DNA of 40,917 nt, taken from an uncultured Lachnospiraceae bacterium (lineage in GTDB: Bacteria > Bacillota > Clostridia > Lachnospirales > Lachnospiraceae). Each line of letters opens with the position of its first letter. The stretch's first letter is position 1. The stretch lies in contig CAJTOL010000029.1 in the NCBI GenBank assembly GCA_910577645.1, positions 1 to 40,917 of the forward strand, given 5' to 3'. Of the stretch, positions 40,877 to 40,917 are shown piece after piece. Both the position numbers and the translations under genes were made by a program. The notes under the pieces are model-generated. The model did no database searches and was not told where the DNA came from. It saw only the letters and a program-made list of their open reading frames with translations.

Positions 40877-40917
40877 ATGCGAAGCATTTTCAGGATCCCT
40901 TCCGCCGATATGGCAGG
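40877..40917 (+). CDS. Start of a further gene, cut by the window end
   Basis: AGGAGG at 40864-40869 and an ATG at 40877 open a frame reading MRSIFRIPSADMA up to the end of the window. Too short to identify. AbgT genes are often followed by an amidohydrolase gene, but nothing visible here confirms that. Confidence 0.4.
   Translation, partial: MRSIFRIPSADMA

Overview
The window looks like chromosomal DNA from a Gram-positive, low-to-mid GC anaerobe of the class Clostridia, most likely a Lachnospiraceae member. This rests on the gene set: a Csp-like subtilase, a FeoA-FeoB fusion, the uvrC-hprK-murB-rapZ-whiA-HPr/Crh-like-dnaE-pfkA order, a DUF6145-like gene beside dusB, and strong AGGAGG-type ribosome binding sites. 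I cannot name a genus from sequence alone. No rRNA, tRNA, CRISPR array or prophage was seen.

Layout. 1-744 is the 3' end of a subtilisin-like protease gene. About 745-2640 is a visibly AT-rich accessory patch: a Phd/YefM-RelE/ParE toxin-antitoxin pair, the stub of an AlbA_2/ATPase-type regulator gene, and a reverse-strand SDR/epimerase. 2900-5010 is a chemoreceptor with its own promoter and a structured leader. 5204-7752 is a ferrous iron transporter (FeoA-FeoB fusion) behind tandem palindromes that could bind a metalloregulator. 7804-13337 is a sensing and uptake module: LytS/YesM-type histidine kinase, AraC-type response regulator, and a complete TRAP transporter (DctP, DctQ, DctM). A YcxB-like gene and a second, orphan TRAP binding protein follow (13475-14996).

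15079-21840 holds a small reverse-strand gene, ftsH, a nitroreductase, a DUF1846 gene (reverse), a lipoprotein glycoside hydrolase-like gene and a DUF1653 gene. 21866-33972 is the housekeeping core: uvrC, hprK, murB, rapZ, whiA, a Crh-like HPr with Glu in place of His15, dnaE, pfkA, a DUF6145-like gene and dusB. 33997-40863 is a candidate cysteine/cystine metabolism region: YheO-type PAS-HTH regulator, CyuA-type cysteine desulfidase, TcyP-like symporter, CoA-disulfide-reductase-like flavoenzyme, and an AbgT-family transporter.

Two families of non-coding repeats stand out. Family A is a snap-back (hairpin) repeat with five copies, each just 3' of a gene, probably doubling as terminators. Family B is a MITE-like element with a perfect 95-bp internal duplication, a 19-bp perfect inverted repeat and related ends. 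It sits in front of the cysteine operon, with a shortened relative between that operon and the AbgT gene.
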